Positions 9,068-17,866 of a stretch of 64,000 bases of DNA are shown here, in pieces. Every line of letters starts with the position of its first letter. The stretch's first letter is position 1. The notes beneath the pieces were generated by a model. That model saw only the letters and a program-made list of their open reading frames with translations. It did no database searches and was not told where the DNA came from. The DNA is from Olsenella uli DSM 7084 (GTDB lineage: Bacteria; Actinomycetota; Coriobacteriia; Coriobacteriales; Atopobiaceae). The DNA lies in NCBI RefSeq assembly GCF_000143845.1, contig NC_014363.1, forward strand, positions 1,039,186-1,103,185, given 5' to 3'. Position numbers and translations under genes: made by a program.

Positions 9068-10807
9068 TTGCTGGAGCTCATGAGAACGTACCTCGCGGCG
9101 TATCGCGTCAAGACGTTGCTCGGCATGGTGGGGAAGGGCTTCGAGGTCGTCTTCGAGCTCATGGTCCCCGTGGTCGTGGCACGCATGATCGACGAGGGGG
9201 TGGCTGGTCACAACGCGTCCGTCGTGGTGCGCTACGGCATCCTTTTGGCAGCCCTTTCCGTCCTGGGCTACTGCTTCACGCTGTTCTGCCAGAAGATGGC
9301 CTCCCTCGTCTCTCAGGGAGTCGGTACCCGCCTCCGCCGCGACCTCTACGAGAAGGTCAACGCCCTCGGTGCCTCCGACGTCGACCACTTTGGAACGCCT
9401 TCCCTGCTCACGAGGTTGACCAACGACACCAGCCAGGTCCAGGTTGCCGTTGCGCTGGGCATCCGGCAGCTCGTGCGCTGGCCCTTCCTCGCCATGGGCT
9501 CCATGGCCGCCGCCCTGGCGATCGACCTCGAGTTGGGCCTCATCTTCGCCGTCTGCACCCCGCTCGTCGCACTGGTGTTCTGGCTCGTCATGTCACGCTC
9601 CGTGCCGTACTACCGCATGATGCAGGCAAAGCTCGACAAGGTCTCCGTCATCTGCCGCGAGGCCCTCTCGGGTGTGCGCGTCATCCGCGCGTTCAGGCGC
9701 GAGGGCAGCGAGGCGAAGCGCTTCGTCGCCGCGGCGAACGACCAGGCGGACACCGCCATCGCCGTAGGAAGGCTCTCCGCAGTGCTGAGCCCCGCCACCT
9801 TTCTCGTCATGGACCTGGGCGTCGTTGCCATCCTGTGGTCGGGTGCGCTGCGCGTCTCGGTCGGCGAGCTGACCCAGGGCGAGGTCGTGGCCTTCGTCAA
9901 CTACATGACCCAGACGCTGCTCTCCATCGTCTATGTCGCCAACCTCATCGTCGTCTTCACGCGCGGCGCGGCCTCGGGCCAGCGCATCCGCGAGGTCCTC
10001 GACACCCAGCCGGCGCTTGCCGACGGGAGCGGCTTCGACGCCCAAGAGCTCGACGGGGCAACTTGTGCCCTCCAGCTGGAGGGCGTGTCCTTCTCGTACG
10101 CCCAAGACGGCCAGCCGGTCCTCTCTGACGTGTCGTTGTCCTTGGGAAGGGGGGAGACGCTGGGCATCATAGGCGGGACGGGCTCAGGAAAGTCGACGCT
10201 CGTGAACCTGGTCTGCCGCCTCTACGACGCCACGGACGGGACGGTGTGCGTCTTCGGCCATGACGTGCGCGAATGGCGCCTGGGCGACCTGCGATCCCAC
10301 GTGGCGCTCGTCCCCCAGAAGGCCACGCTCGTCTCGGGCAGCATACGCTCCAACCTCTCATGGAGAGACCCCCGGGCCAGCGACGGGGAGCTGTGGCATG
10401 CGCTCGAGCTGGCCCAGGCGGCGGACTTCGTCCGCGCCAAGCCGTCCGGCCTCGACGAGACCGTCGAGGCCGGCGGCAGTAACTTCTCCGGTGGCCAGCG
10501 CCAGCGCCTCACGATCGCGCGCGCGCTGGTGGGCCAGCCCGACCTGCTGCTGCTCGATGACTCCGCCTCCGCCCTCGACTTCGCCACGGACGCCCGCCTG
10601 CGCGCCGCGCTGCGCGGACGCGATCCAGGCACCACGACGCTCATCGTGTCGCAGCGCGTCTCCGCCGTCATGGGTGCCGACCGCATCCTGGTGCTCGACC
10701 ATGGGAGGGTCGCCGGCATCGGTACCCATCACGATCTGCTGGCGTCCTGCGGGCTCTATGGGGAGATCTGCCTCTCGCAGCTCTCCGCGAAGGAGGCGTG
10801 CGCGTGA
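9068..10807 (+). CDS. ABC exporter half-transporter with degenerate catalytic site
   Basis: This 579-residue protein is a type IV ABC exporter half: an N-terminal six-helix transmembrane domain (about 15-310) and a C-terminal ATPase. Walker A is GGTGSGKST near 368 and the signature is FSGGQRQR near 473. The residue after Walker B is Asp instead of the catalytic Glu (LLLDDSASALD near 495), and the H-loop His is Gln (SQRVSAV near 527). Such changes mark the non-hydrolysing site of heterodimeric exporters (TmrAB, BmrCD, TM287/288 type). TTG at 9068 is the likely start, 7 bases after AAGGGGG; an ATG at 9080 is possible. It overlaps the next gene, its evident partner. Substrate unknown. Confidence 0.9.
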   Translation: MLELMRTYLAAYRVKTLLGMVGKGFEVVFELMVPVVVARMIDEGVAGHNASVVVRYGILLAALSVLGYCFTLFCQKMASLVSQGVGTRLRRDLYEKVNALGASDVDHFGTPSLLTRLTNDTSQVQVAVALGIRQLVRWPFLAMGSMAAALAIDLELGLIFAVCTPLVALVFWLVMSRSVPYYRMMQAKLDKVSVICREALSGVRVIRAFRREGSEAKRFVAAANDQADTAIAVGRLSAVLSPATFLVMDLGVVAILWSGALRVSVGELTQGEVVAFVNYMTQTLLSIVYVANLIVVFTRGAASGQRIREVLDTQPALADGSGFDAQELDGATCALQLEGVSFSYAQDGQPVLSDVSLSLGRGETLGIIGGTGSGKSTLVNLVCRLYDATDGTVCVFGHDVREWRLGDLRSHVALVPQKATLVSGSIRSNLSWRDPRASDGELWHALELAQAADFVRAKPSGLDETVEAGGSNFSGGQRQRLTIARALVGQPDLLLLDDSASALDFATDARLRAALRGRDPGTTTLIVSQRVSAVMGADRILVLDHGRVAGIGTHHDLLASCGLYGEICLSQLSAKEACA

Positions 10808-12690
10808 TGGCGAACCCCTACTCGGCCACCGGTGCCGCGTCGACGGCGCTTGCCAGCGTCCGTGGGGATATGGGCGGCCCCCCTGGCCAAGGGGGGACCG
10901 AGGCCCCGAATGGGCTCGAGACGAGCGGGTACGGCATGGCCGAGGTCCTCGCCCGCCTCCTCGGCTTCGTCCGGCCACATGCGGTCTCCCTGTCCGTGGG
11001 CTTCCTGTCCTCGGCCGCCTCGGTCATCCTCCAGCTCTACGTGCCCATCCTCATAGGGTCCGCCATCGACACGATGGTTGCGGCCGGCCAGGTCGACCTC
11101 ACCGCCCTCGGGCCCATCCTCACCCGCATGGCCATCGTCGTCGCCTCGGCGGCGGCACTCCAGTGGCTTTCCGGCTACTGCACCAACCGCCTTGCGTACG
11201 AGACGGTCCGCGACCTGCGCGAGGCCGCCTACGGGAAGCTCAACTCCCTGCCGCTCTCCTTCATCGACTCCCACGCGCACGGCGACCTCCTCGCTCGCGT
11301 CGTGAACGACGCCGACGCCGTGGGCGACGGTCTGCTCCAGGGCCTCACGCAGCTCTTCGGCGGCGTGGTCACCCTCATGGGGACGCTCGCCTTCATGCTC
11401 TCGCTCTCCGTGCCCGTCGCCGCCGTCGTGGCGGTGCTGACCCCGCTCTCCATCCTGGCCTCGGCCTCCATCGCCCGCCGCTCGGCTGCGAGCTTCGCGG
11501 CCCAGCAGGCGCTCCAGGGCGAGCTGGGAGGCTACGCCGAGGAGATGATCTCCAACCAGAAGCTCATAGGGGCCTTCGGCCAGGGCGAGAGGAACGTGGC
11601 CACGTTCTCCAAGGTCAATGACGAGCTCTATGCCGTCGGCGAGCATGCCCAGTTCGTAAGCTCGCTCTCCAACCCCTCGACGCGCCTGGTGAACAACATC
11701 GTCTATGCGGCCGTGGCCATCACGGGCTGCGCCTGCGTCATCACCTCATGGCCATCGGCCTTGACCGTGGGACAGGTCCAGAGCTTCCTCTCCTACGCCA
11801 ACCAGTACATGAAGCCCTTCAACGAGATCTCGAACGTGGTCACGCAGGTCCAGACGGCGTTCGCCTCTGCACGTCGCCTGATGGCCCTACTCGACGCGCG
11901 CGAGGAGGCCGCCGACGCGCCATCGGCACGCACGCCCAGGCGGACCCAAGGGCGACTCGACCTGGAGCACGTGTCCTTCTCGTACACCCCCGACCACGAG
12001 CTCCTGCGGGACATCTCCCTCCATGTGCCTGCGGGGGGTCGCTTCGCCCTGGTGGGGCCTACGGGCTGTGGCAAGACCACCCTCATAAACCTGCTACTGC
12101 GCTTCTACGACGTCGACTCCGGGGACATCCTGCTAGATGGTGTGGACATCCGTGAGCTCACGCGCGACAGCCTGCGCTCGGCCTTTGGCATGGTCCTGCA
12201 GGACAGCTGGCTGTTCGAGGGCAGCGTGCGCGACAACATCTCATACGGCGTGCCCGGGGCCACCCACGAACAGGTCGTCGAGGCCGCCAAGCGTGCGCAC
12301 GCGCACAAGTTCGTCCAGCAGCTCCCCCAGGGCTACGACACCGTCCTGGGCGGGGGCGCGGGAGAGCTCTCCGCCGGGCAGATGCAGCTGCTCTGTATCG
12401 CACGCGTCATGCTGGCAGACCCTGCGGTGCTCCTGCTGGACGAGGCGACCTCCTCGATCGACACCCGTACCGAGCTGCAGGTCCAGGATGCCTTCGACCG
12501 CATGATGGAGGGGCGCACGTCGCTCGTCGTCGCGCATCGCCTCTCGACCGTCAGGGACGCCGACTGCATCGTGGTCATGGATGACGGCACCGTATGCGAG
12601 ACGGGAACCCATGACGAGCTGCTGGCACGCGGCGGGCGCTACCACGACCTCTACATGAGCCAGTTCGCCGGGCAGGCCACCGCCAGCTAG
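10804..12690 (+). CDS. ABC exporter half-transporter, catalytic partner
   Basis: This is the second half of the asymmetric exporter, 628 residues, with about 45 extra residues before the transmembrane domain (roughly 50-350) and a C-terminal ATPase. Walker A is GPTGCGKTT near 418. Walker B is followed by a proper Glu (LLLDEATSSID near 544) and the H-loop is AHRLST near 577. Its signature is altered to LSAGQMQ near 521. In a heterodimer this signature would face the degenerate Walker site of the partner, so all the deviations fall in one nucleotide site. GTG at 10804 gives a GTGA overlap with the upstream stop, 7 bases after AAGGAGG (10790-10796). ATG 10807 and GTG 10798 are alternatives. Confidence 0.9.
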   Translation: MMANPYSATGAASTALASVRGDMGGPPGQGGTEAPNGLETSGYGMAEVLARLLGFVRPHAVSLSVGFLSSAASVILQLYVPILIGSAIDTMVAAGQVDLTALGPILTRMAIVVASAAALQWLSGYCTNRLAYETVRDLREAAYGKLNSLPLSFIDSHAHGDLLARVVNDADAVGDGLLQGLTQLFGGVVTLMGTLAFMLSLSVPVAAVVAVLTPLSILASASIARRSAASFAAQQALQGELGGYAEEMISNQKLIGAFGQGERNVATFSKVNDELYAVGEHAQFVSSLSNPSTRLVNNIVYAAVAITGCACVITSWPSALTVGQVQSFLSYANQYMKPFNEISNVVTQVQTAFASARRLMALLDAREEAADAPSARTPRRTQGRLDLEHVSFSYTPDHELLRDISLHVPAGGRFALVGPTGCGKTTLINLLLRFYDVDSGDILLDGVDIRELTRDSLRSAFGMVLQDSWLFEGSVRDNISYGVPGATHEQVVEAAKRAHAHKFVQQLPQGYDTVLGGGAGELSAGQMQLLCIARVMLADPAVLLLDEATSSIDTRTELQVQDAFDRMMEGRTSLVVAHRLSTVRDADCIVVMDDGTVCETGTHDELLARGGRYHDLYMSQFAGQATAS

Positions 12691-12785
12691 CTACCACCTA
12701 CCACCCGCTGCTCGCCCGTGGCGGGACGCCCCTTTTGGGCATACGATCACCTCGTTGCGATCGGGTGGCCAGGAGGGGAGAGGCA

Positions 12786-14363
12786 ATGGTCCACGACGCA
12801 TGCGACGCCGTCATCATCGGCGCCGGCGTGAGCGGCTGTGCCGTGGCACGCGAGCTTTCGCGGCTCGACGGGAGGTTCTGCGTCGTCGAGGCGGAGGACG
12901 ACGTATGCTCGGGCACCTCGAAGGCCAACTCGGCCATCGTGCATGCGGGCTTCGACGCGCCTACGGGTTCGCTCATGGCGAGACTCAACGTCGAGGGCAG
13001 CGCGCTCTTTCCCCAGCTTTCCCGCGACCTCGACTTCACCTTCCGGCAGATCGGCTCGCTCGTCGTCTGCACCGATGCGTGCGACCTGCCCGCACTCGAG
13101 GCCCTGCTCGAGCGCGGGATCGCCAACGGCGTGAGCGACCTGCGCGTCATTGGACGCAAGGAGCTCGTCGCCCTGGAGCCCCACATCGCCGATGGCGCCG
13201 TGGCGGCCCTCTGGGCGCCCACGGCAGGCATCGTGGACCCCTTCGGCCTCACCGTCGCCCTGGCAGAGAACGCGCGCGACAATGGCGTGGACTTCCTCTT
13301 CGGCGCGCGCGTCGGCGGGCTTTCCCGCACGGCCGGGGGCGACTGGCTCGTCTCCACCGCACGCGGCACGATCAAGGCGCGGGCCGTCATCAATGCCGCT
13401 GGCGTCTTTGCCGACCAGATCCACAACCTTGCGGCCGTCCCGGCAGGTGGCGAGCCCCTCGCCATCACGCCACGGAGGGGCGAGTACAAGCTGCTCGACA
13501 CGACGGCGGGCGCCCATGTCGCGCACACGATCTTCATGCTACCCACCAAGATGGGCAAGGGCGTGCTGGTCACGCCCACCGTCCATGGCAACCTCCTCGT
13601 AGGCCCCACGGCGGACGACATCGATGACAAGCTGGGGACCGACACCACGTCCGAGGGCCTGGTCTCCGTCAGGGAGAAGAGCGCGCTCACGGTCAAGGAC
13701 ATACCCTTCCGCGAGACCATCACGTCCTTCTCGGGCCTGCGTGCCCACCAGCCCGGCCACGAGTTCCTCATCGGGGAGCTGCCTGAGGCACCGGGCTTCA
13801 TCGACTGTGCCGGCATCGAGTCGCCCGGCCTCAGCGCCAGCCCTGCGATCGGGCGCATGGTCGCCTCCATCGCACAGGGCATACTGCATCTGGGCGAGAA
13901 GGCCACGTTCGCCTCGACCAGACGGGGCTACCCCAACCTCAACGAGCTTACGACCGAGGAGTGGAACGCCCTCATCGACGAGGACCCCCGCTACGGAACC
14001 ATCGTCTGTCGCTGCTGCCGCGTCTCGGAGGGGCAGATATGCGAGGCGGTGCGCCGTGGGGCGCGCTCGCTCGACGCCGTGAAGCGTCGCACGGCCGCGG
14101 CCATGGGACGCTGTCAGGCTGGCTTCTGCACGCCGCGCATCATGGAACTCATCTGCGAGGAGGCCGACGGGGTCGACATGTGCTCCGTCACGAAGGCGGG
14201 ACCGGGCTCAAAGCTCGTGGTGGGCCTCAACAAGGGCGATGCCATGGACGACTCGTCTGCGACGGACGGGACACGCACGGCGTGCAGCACGCCGGTGGCG
14301 GGTGGCCCACCCGCGCTGATCGACGCACTGCGGAGGGGAGGCGAGGACCATGGCACGCGATAG
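12786..14363 (+). CDS. FAD-dependent oxidoreductase with C-terminal [2Fe-2S] BFD-like domain (GlpA/LhgO-type)
   Basis: The protein has 525 residues. An N-terminal FAD-binding domain of the DAO/glycerol-3-phosphate dehydrogenase type carries GAGVSG at 12-17 followed by EAEDD. Near 407-445 lies a Fer2_BFD-type domain with CRCCRVSEG and GRCQAGFC, four or more cysteines spaced for a [2Fe-2S] cluster. This is the layout of anaerobic glycerol-3-phosphate dehydrogenase subunit A and of related 2-hydroxyacid oxidases. ATG 12786 has a strong AGGAGGGG at 12771-12778. The next two genes complete a conserved three-gene unit. Sn-glycerol 3-phosphate is the most likely substrate, but this is inferred from homology of the set only. 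Confidence 0.87.
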   Translation: MVHDACDAVIIGAGVSGCAVARELSRLDGRFCVVEAEDDVCSGTSKANSAIVHAGFDAPTGSLMARLNVEGSALFPQLSRDLDFTFRQIGSLVVCTDACDLPALEALLERGIANGVSDLRVIGRKELVALEPHIADGAVAALWAPTAGIVDPFGLTVALAENARDNGVDFLFGARVGGLSRTAGGDWLVSTARGTIKARAVINAAGVFADQIHNLAAVPAGGEPLAITPRRGEYKLLDTTAGAHVAHTIFMLPTKMGKGVLVTPTVHGNLLVGPTADDIDDKLGTDTTSEGLVSVREKSALTVKDIPFRETITSFSGLRAHQPGHEFLIGELPEAPGFIDCAGIESPGLSASPAIGRMVASIAQGILHLGEKATFASTRRGYPNLNELTTEEWNALIDEDPRYGTIVCRCCRVSEGQICEAVRRGARSLDAVKRRTAAAMGRCQAGFCTPRIMELICEEADGVDMCSVTKAGPGSKLVVGLNKGDAMDDSSATDGTRTACSTPVAGGPPALIDALRRGGEDHGTR

Positions 14364-15723
14364 CATCAGGGGCTGCGACATCGCCATTATCGGAGGTGGA
14401 TCGGCCGGCCTTGCGGCAGCCATCGCCGCCCATGACGCCGGCGTAGACGACGTCGTCGTCATCGAACGCGATGCAGTCCTTGGCGGCATCCTCAACCAGT
14501 GCATCCACAACGGCTTCGGGCTCCACACGTTCAAGGAGGAGCTCACGGGCCCCGAATATGCGTCCCGCTTCATCGCGCAGGCCGACGAGCGTCATATAGA
14601 CCGACTGCTCCGGACCACTGTCCTCGACGTCACGGCCAGTCATGTGGTACGTGCCGTCAGCGCCGATCGCGGCGTCTTCTCGCTTGAGGCCAAGGCCATC
14701 GTGCTGGCCATGGGTTGCCGCGAGAGGCCGAGGGGAGCGCTCGACATCGCGGGCTTCCGACCTGCGGGCGTCTATACGGCCGGCTGTGCCCAGAAGCTCG
14801 TGAACGTGGATGGCTACCTGCCAGGGCGCAGGGTCGTGATCCTGGGCTCCGGCGACGTCGGGCTCATCATGGCGCGGCGTCTGACGCTCGAGGGAGCCCA
14901 GGTGGCCTGCGTAGCCGAGCTCATGCCCTACTCTGGAGGACTCAAACGCAACATCGTGCAGTGCCTGGACGACTTCGACATCCCGCTCCACCTCTCGCAC
15001 ACTGTCACCCGCATCGAGGGGCCCAAGCGCGTCGAAGCCGTCACGATCGCCCGCGTGGACGAGCGGCTGCGGCCCATCCCAGGCACTGATCGACGCTACG
15101 AATGCGACACGCTACTGCTCTCCGTGGGCCTTCTGCCCGAGAACGAGCTGTCTCGCCAGGCAGGCGTCAAGCTCAGCCCCGTGACGCAGGGACCCGAGGT
15201 GAGCGAGTCGCTCGAGACCAGCATCGAGGGCATCTTCGCCTGTGGAAACGTCCTGCATGTCCATGACCTCGTCGACTACGTGAGCGAGGAGGCCGCTCTC
15301 GCCGGCCGCAGGGCGGCACGCTACGTGAAGGAAATGAGTGGCGGCGTGGCCGGCACGCAGCGTGAGGGGGGCGCCATGCGCGAAGGAGGGGACACGCCAT
15401 CGCGGCTGCGCGTCCGCACGGGAGGCGGCGTTCGCTACACGGTTCCCTCGTTCGTCTCGCCCGATCTCATGGACGAGAGGCTGACGCTGCGCTTTCGCGT
15501 GGGGGCCGTGTACGAGGAACGCTACGTGTCCGTCTACCTGGGAGAAAGACGCATCATCCATCGCCGCCGACCCATTCTGGTCCCCGCCGAGATGCAGGAG
15601 GTCGTCCTCGTGCGCGACCAGCTCCTCGGTGCGCTTGGCGACATGGGCGGCAGCGGGGCCAAGGCGCACGCAGGCGATGTGGGTGCATGCCGCGACCTGC
15701 GCGTGACGCTCGAGGAGGCCTAA
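14350..15723 (+). CDS. NAD(P)/FAD-dependent oxidoreductase, partner of the GlpA-like protein
   Basis: This is a 457-residue two-dinucleotide-binding flavoprotein of the pyridine-nucleotide-disulfide oxidoreductase fold. The FAD motif GGGSAG is at 15-20. A second Rossmann motif LGSGDVG near 163-169 is for NAD(P)H. The C-terminal 75 residues (from about 380) are an extra region without a disulfide redox motif. In similar operons this protein passes electrons between the GlpA-like subunit and NAD or another carrier. That role is inference. The ATG overlaps the upstream gene by 14 bases, and the DUF1667 gene follows after 3 bases, so the three are almost surely one operon. Confidence 0.87.
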   Translation: MARDSIRGCDIAIIGGGSAGLAAAIAAHDAGVDDVVVIERDAVLGGILNQCIHNGFGLHTFKEELTGPEYASRFIAQADERHIDRLLRTTVLDVTASHVVRAVSADRGVFSLEAKAIVLAMGCRERPRGALDIAGFRPAGVYTAGCAQKLVNVDGYLPGRRVVILGSGDVGLIMARRLTLEGAQVACVAELMPYSGGLKRNIVQCLDDFDIPLHLSHTVTRIEGPKRVEAVTIARVDERLRPIPGTDRRYECDTLLLSVGLLPENELSRQAGVKLSPVTQGPEVSESLETSIEGIFACGNVLHVHDLVDYVSEEAALAGRRAARYVKEMSGGVAGTQREGGAMREGGDTPSRLRVRTGGGVRYTVPSFVSPDLMDERLTLRFRVGAVYEERYVSVYLGERRIIHRRRPILVPAEMQEVVLVRDQLLGALGDMGGSGAKAHAGDVGACRDLRVTLEEA

Positions 15724-15726
15724 TCC

Positions 15727-16125
15727 ATGGAGGGAGACGTGGAGAGAAGAGGGCTCACCTGCATCCGCTGCCCGCGAGGCTGCCGGCTTACGGTCACACT
15801 CGAGGGGGAAAAGGTCCTGTCGGTCGAGGGCAACGCCTGCCCGCGTGGCGATGGGTACGCGCGCAAGGAGGTCAGCAACCCCACGCGTACGGTGACGACG
15901 ACCGTCCCCGTGAGGGGTTGCGCGCCGAGGCGCATGGTTTCGGTCAAGACGGCCGGCGACGTGCCAAAGAACCTGGTCCTGGACGTGGTTCGCGAGCTGG
16001 CTGACGTCAGCGTCGACGCGCCGGTGGGCATAGGCGACGTGATCCTGGCAGACGTCTGCGGCACGGGTGTGGACGTCGTGGCAACAAGGGACGTCACCTC
16101 GCTGGGAGACTGCGCGGCAGGCTAA
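15727..16125 (+). CDS. DUF1667 (COG3862) cysteine-motif protein
   Basis: This small protein of 132 residues is the third member of the GlpA-like operon. Cysteines at 12, 15, 19 and 38 are arranged CxxCxxxC...C near the N-terminus (CIRCPRGC, then NACPRG), a spacing suited to an Fe-S cluster or a metal. The C-terminal half has the conserved DVCGTGVDVVATR. The domain family is known mainly from its constant association with glycerol-3-phosphate dehydrogenase-like flavoproteins in anaerobes. Its biochemical role is not established. An electron-transfer subunit is the natural guess. The gene ends about 100 bases before the convergent alkyltransferase gene. Confidence 0.87.
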   Translation: MEGDVERRGLTCIRCPRGCRLTVTLEGEKVLSVEGNACPRGDGYARKEVSNPTRTVTTTVPVRGCAPRRMVSVKTAGDVPKNLVLDVVRELADVSVDAPVGIGDVILADVCGTGVDVVATRDVTSLGDCAAG

Positions 16126-16225
16126 GCAAACTAAGAAAACCGGGGAGCCACCGGACAGAGGCGACCTTGCGGCGCGTGCCGGACGGAACTGACATGCGGC
16201 ACAAGGTCCTGCGACGCGAGCCCCC

Positions 16226-16540
16226 TCAGGCCTCCCACTGGCAAAGGCCCATGTCGACCCTGCCGTCGGCGAGAAACGTCACTCCCTCTTCCTCGAGCAG
16301 GGCGCGTTGGGCGTCGGGTCCGCCAAAGACGTAGCCCGCACACAGGGACCCGTCCTTGAAGACGACGCGGTGGCAGGGAACGCCGCCTTTGGCGCCAGGG
16401 CTGGAGTGCATGGCAAAGCCGACGAAGCGCGCCTTGCGTGGCTCGCCGACCATAGAGGCAACCTGTCCATAGGTAGCGACGCGACCTTCGGGAATCTGGC
16501 GCACCACGTCGTACACCCTCGCGAAGAACCTCTCTGCCAC
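16226..16540 (-). CDS. Single-domain MGMT-family protein (6-O-methylguanine-DNA methyltransferase DNA-binding domain)
   Basis: At 104 residues this corresponds to the winged-helix active-site domain of O6-alkylguanine-DNA alkyltransferases, without the N-terminal domain of Ada/Ogt. The acceptor motif PCHRVV is intact at 55-60. True alkyltransferase-like (ATL) proteins usually have Trp in place of this Cys. The arginine-finger region reads ARFVG (37-41). It could therefore be either a minimal methyltransferase or an ATL-like damage-recognition protein that has kept the cysteine. It is a single gene, convergent with the DUF1667 gene and downstream of tRNA-Pro on the same strand. Confidence 0.85.
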   Translation of the reverse strand: MAERFFARVYDVVRQIPEGRVATYGQVASMVGEPRKARFVGFAMHSSPGAKGGVPCHRVVFKDGSLCAGYVFGGPDAQRALLEEEGVTFLADGRVDMGLCQWEA

Positions 16541-16702
16541 TCAGGCCCACCTCCTGGATGCCCACGGCCCTGAGGTCTCATCGTGCCACAGCGCAGCCGC
16601 TGCGCGCCAGAGACCACGGCATCGGCCGGGACGGTATCGTCAGATAAAAGCATCGCACGGGATCGGGGAAACCCTTAGCGGTGCTTAGGGCTTTGCATAC
16701 GC

Positions 16703-16739
16703 ACACAAAGAAGGCCAGCGGATCTTGCCCCCGCTGACC
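16703..16739 (-). terminator. Rho-independent terminator of tRNA-Pro
   Basis: Reading the minus strand, a 9-bp stem (16731-16739 with 16713-16721, one G-T pair) with a 9-base loop is followed by the T-rich run TTCTTTGTGT at 16712-16703. It begins 12 bases after the encoded CCA of the tRNA and ends its transcript. Confidence 0.75.
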
Positions 16740-16750
16740 CCGTGTTTCTC

Positions 16751-16827
<77 letters not shown>

Positions 16828-17037
16828 TATCACATGCAGGCACCGCCTGCGAGAGAAGACTCTAACACGGCTTTGCGGCATGGGCAAGACCCAAAATCAA
16901 TGCGAGTCCAAAAGCGCTCGGATCCCCGAGTGATGGACCATCTCGAAGTGACAAAATGGCTCCTCATCGTCGGTTGAGGGGGTAGGGGCGGCATCTCGCC
17001 AAGCCGCTGCGCGAGATGAGATATCTGCAAAGTCTGC

Positions 17038-17066
17038 TTGACATAAAATGTAAAGTTGACTATGCT
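17038..17066 (+). promoter_or_regulatory. Near-consensus sigma-70 promoter of the XRE/membrane-protein pair
   Basis: TTGACA (17038-17043) and TATGCT (17061-17066) are separated by exactly 17 bases, in an AT-rich island that contrasts with the GC-rich surroundings. The spacer contains the small palindrome ACAT-AAA-ATGT (17041-17051) and ATGTAAAGT (17048-17056). These could be the operator through which the regulator encoded 53 bases downstream controls itself (inference). Confidence 0.75.
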
Positions 17067-17118
17067 AAAAATGCAATGCATGCTTTGCAGTAAACACGGC
17101 ACGAGGTGGGGGAGGCAC

Positions 17119-17340
17119 ATGAGGACGAGAATCCCAGAGCTGAGAAAGGACCGGAAGATCACACAGGCGGAGCTTGCGCTCGCGGTCGGAGTGACACGAC
17201 AGACGATCACATCCATCGAGGTGGGGAAGTACACCGCCTCCCTCGTGCTTGCCTACAGGATCTCCCGGTACTTTGGCCTGACAATCGAGGACGTATTTGA
17301 CTTCTCCGACGTGGAGGGAGACGACGATGACGACCAGTAG
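17119..17340 (+). CDS. Small XRE-family (Cro/CI-type) transcriptional regulator
   Basis: The protein is 73 residues and consists almost wholly of a helix-turn-helix domain: [17 protein letters not shown] leads into the recognition region [14 protein letters not shown] (26-39). An acidic tail EGDDDDDQ ends it. Such compact regulators (YozG-like) are typically encoded beside a small membrane protein, as here, and repress their own operon. ATG 17119 is chosen because GGGGGAGG lies just upstream. An upstream ATG at 17056 falls inside the -10 region of the promoter and cannot be the start. The gene overlaps its membrane partner by 14 bases. Confidence 0.88.
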   Translation: MRTRIPELRKDRKITQAELALAVGVTRQTITSIEVGKYTASLVLAYRISRYFGLTIEDVFDFSDVEGDDDDDQ

Positions 17341-17791
17341 CCATCAGAGCTTTAGAGACTTTCGACAGTCGCTCGCAAGGCGGGGCCGCGCCAGGGCGTT
17401 CTCAGGCATCATGGCGATGATCCTGGGCCTCATCCAGGCCCTCAGGGTACTCGAGGGCCCTGACGACGCGGTCATAGGTGGCATTCTGTTCGGCCTGCTG
17501 GTTGGCATGGGGCTGGTCGTCCTCGTCATGGGGCTGCAAGACGCCTGTGCCAACAGGACGGACGAGCGTGCGCGGATAGCCTACAACAGGGAGCAGGATG
17601 AACGCTTGAGGGAGATCCGCAGGCGGGCAGGCTCCCCCCTCGTGCAGACGTTTTCTCTCGTCCTCGTCTTTCTGGGCTGTGTCGCCTACAGCCAGTGGGG
17701 CATCGTTGCCCTTGGGTCATTCATGGCGGCCGCCCTGTTTCAGCTGGCAGCTAGCGCTATCCTCAAGACATACTGGTCGAGGAAGATCTAG
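17327..17791 (+). CDS. Four-helix membrane protein paired with the XRE regulator (hypothetical)
   Basis: This 154-residue protein is not recognised at family level with certainty. Two hydrophobic hairpins are evident: helices at about 25-41 and 47-71, a charged cytoplasmic-type stretch 73-103 ([18 protein letters not shown]), then helices at about 104-121 and 125-147, ending SRKI. This layout resembles the DUF2178/DUF3796-type membrane proteins often co-encoded with YozG-like regulators. The start ATG at 17327 lies within the end of the regulator gene, so translation is probably coupled. It might sense a membrane signal for the regulator, or be its main target. No catalytic motif is visible. 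Confidence 0.75.
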   Translation: MTTSSHQSFRDFRQSLARRGRARAFSGIMAMILGLIQALRVLEGPDDAVIGGILFGLLVGMGLVVLVMGLQDACANRTDERARIAYNREQDERLREIRRRAGSPLVQTFSLVLVFLGCVAYSQWGIVALGSFMAAALFQLAASAILKTYWSRKI

Positions 17792-17866
17792 AGGGATCTT
17801 GGCCTGCCCGACCCACGCATCAGCGACGGGCAAAGTGGCGGCGCATGGTTGGGCAAGGAGGGCTGC

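Noticed and set aside
9068-12690. The Asp-for-Glu and LSAGQ changes read as gene decay.
   Set aside because: The changes are complementary between the two partners and fall in one site, as in functional heterodimeric exporters. The frames are intact.
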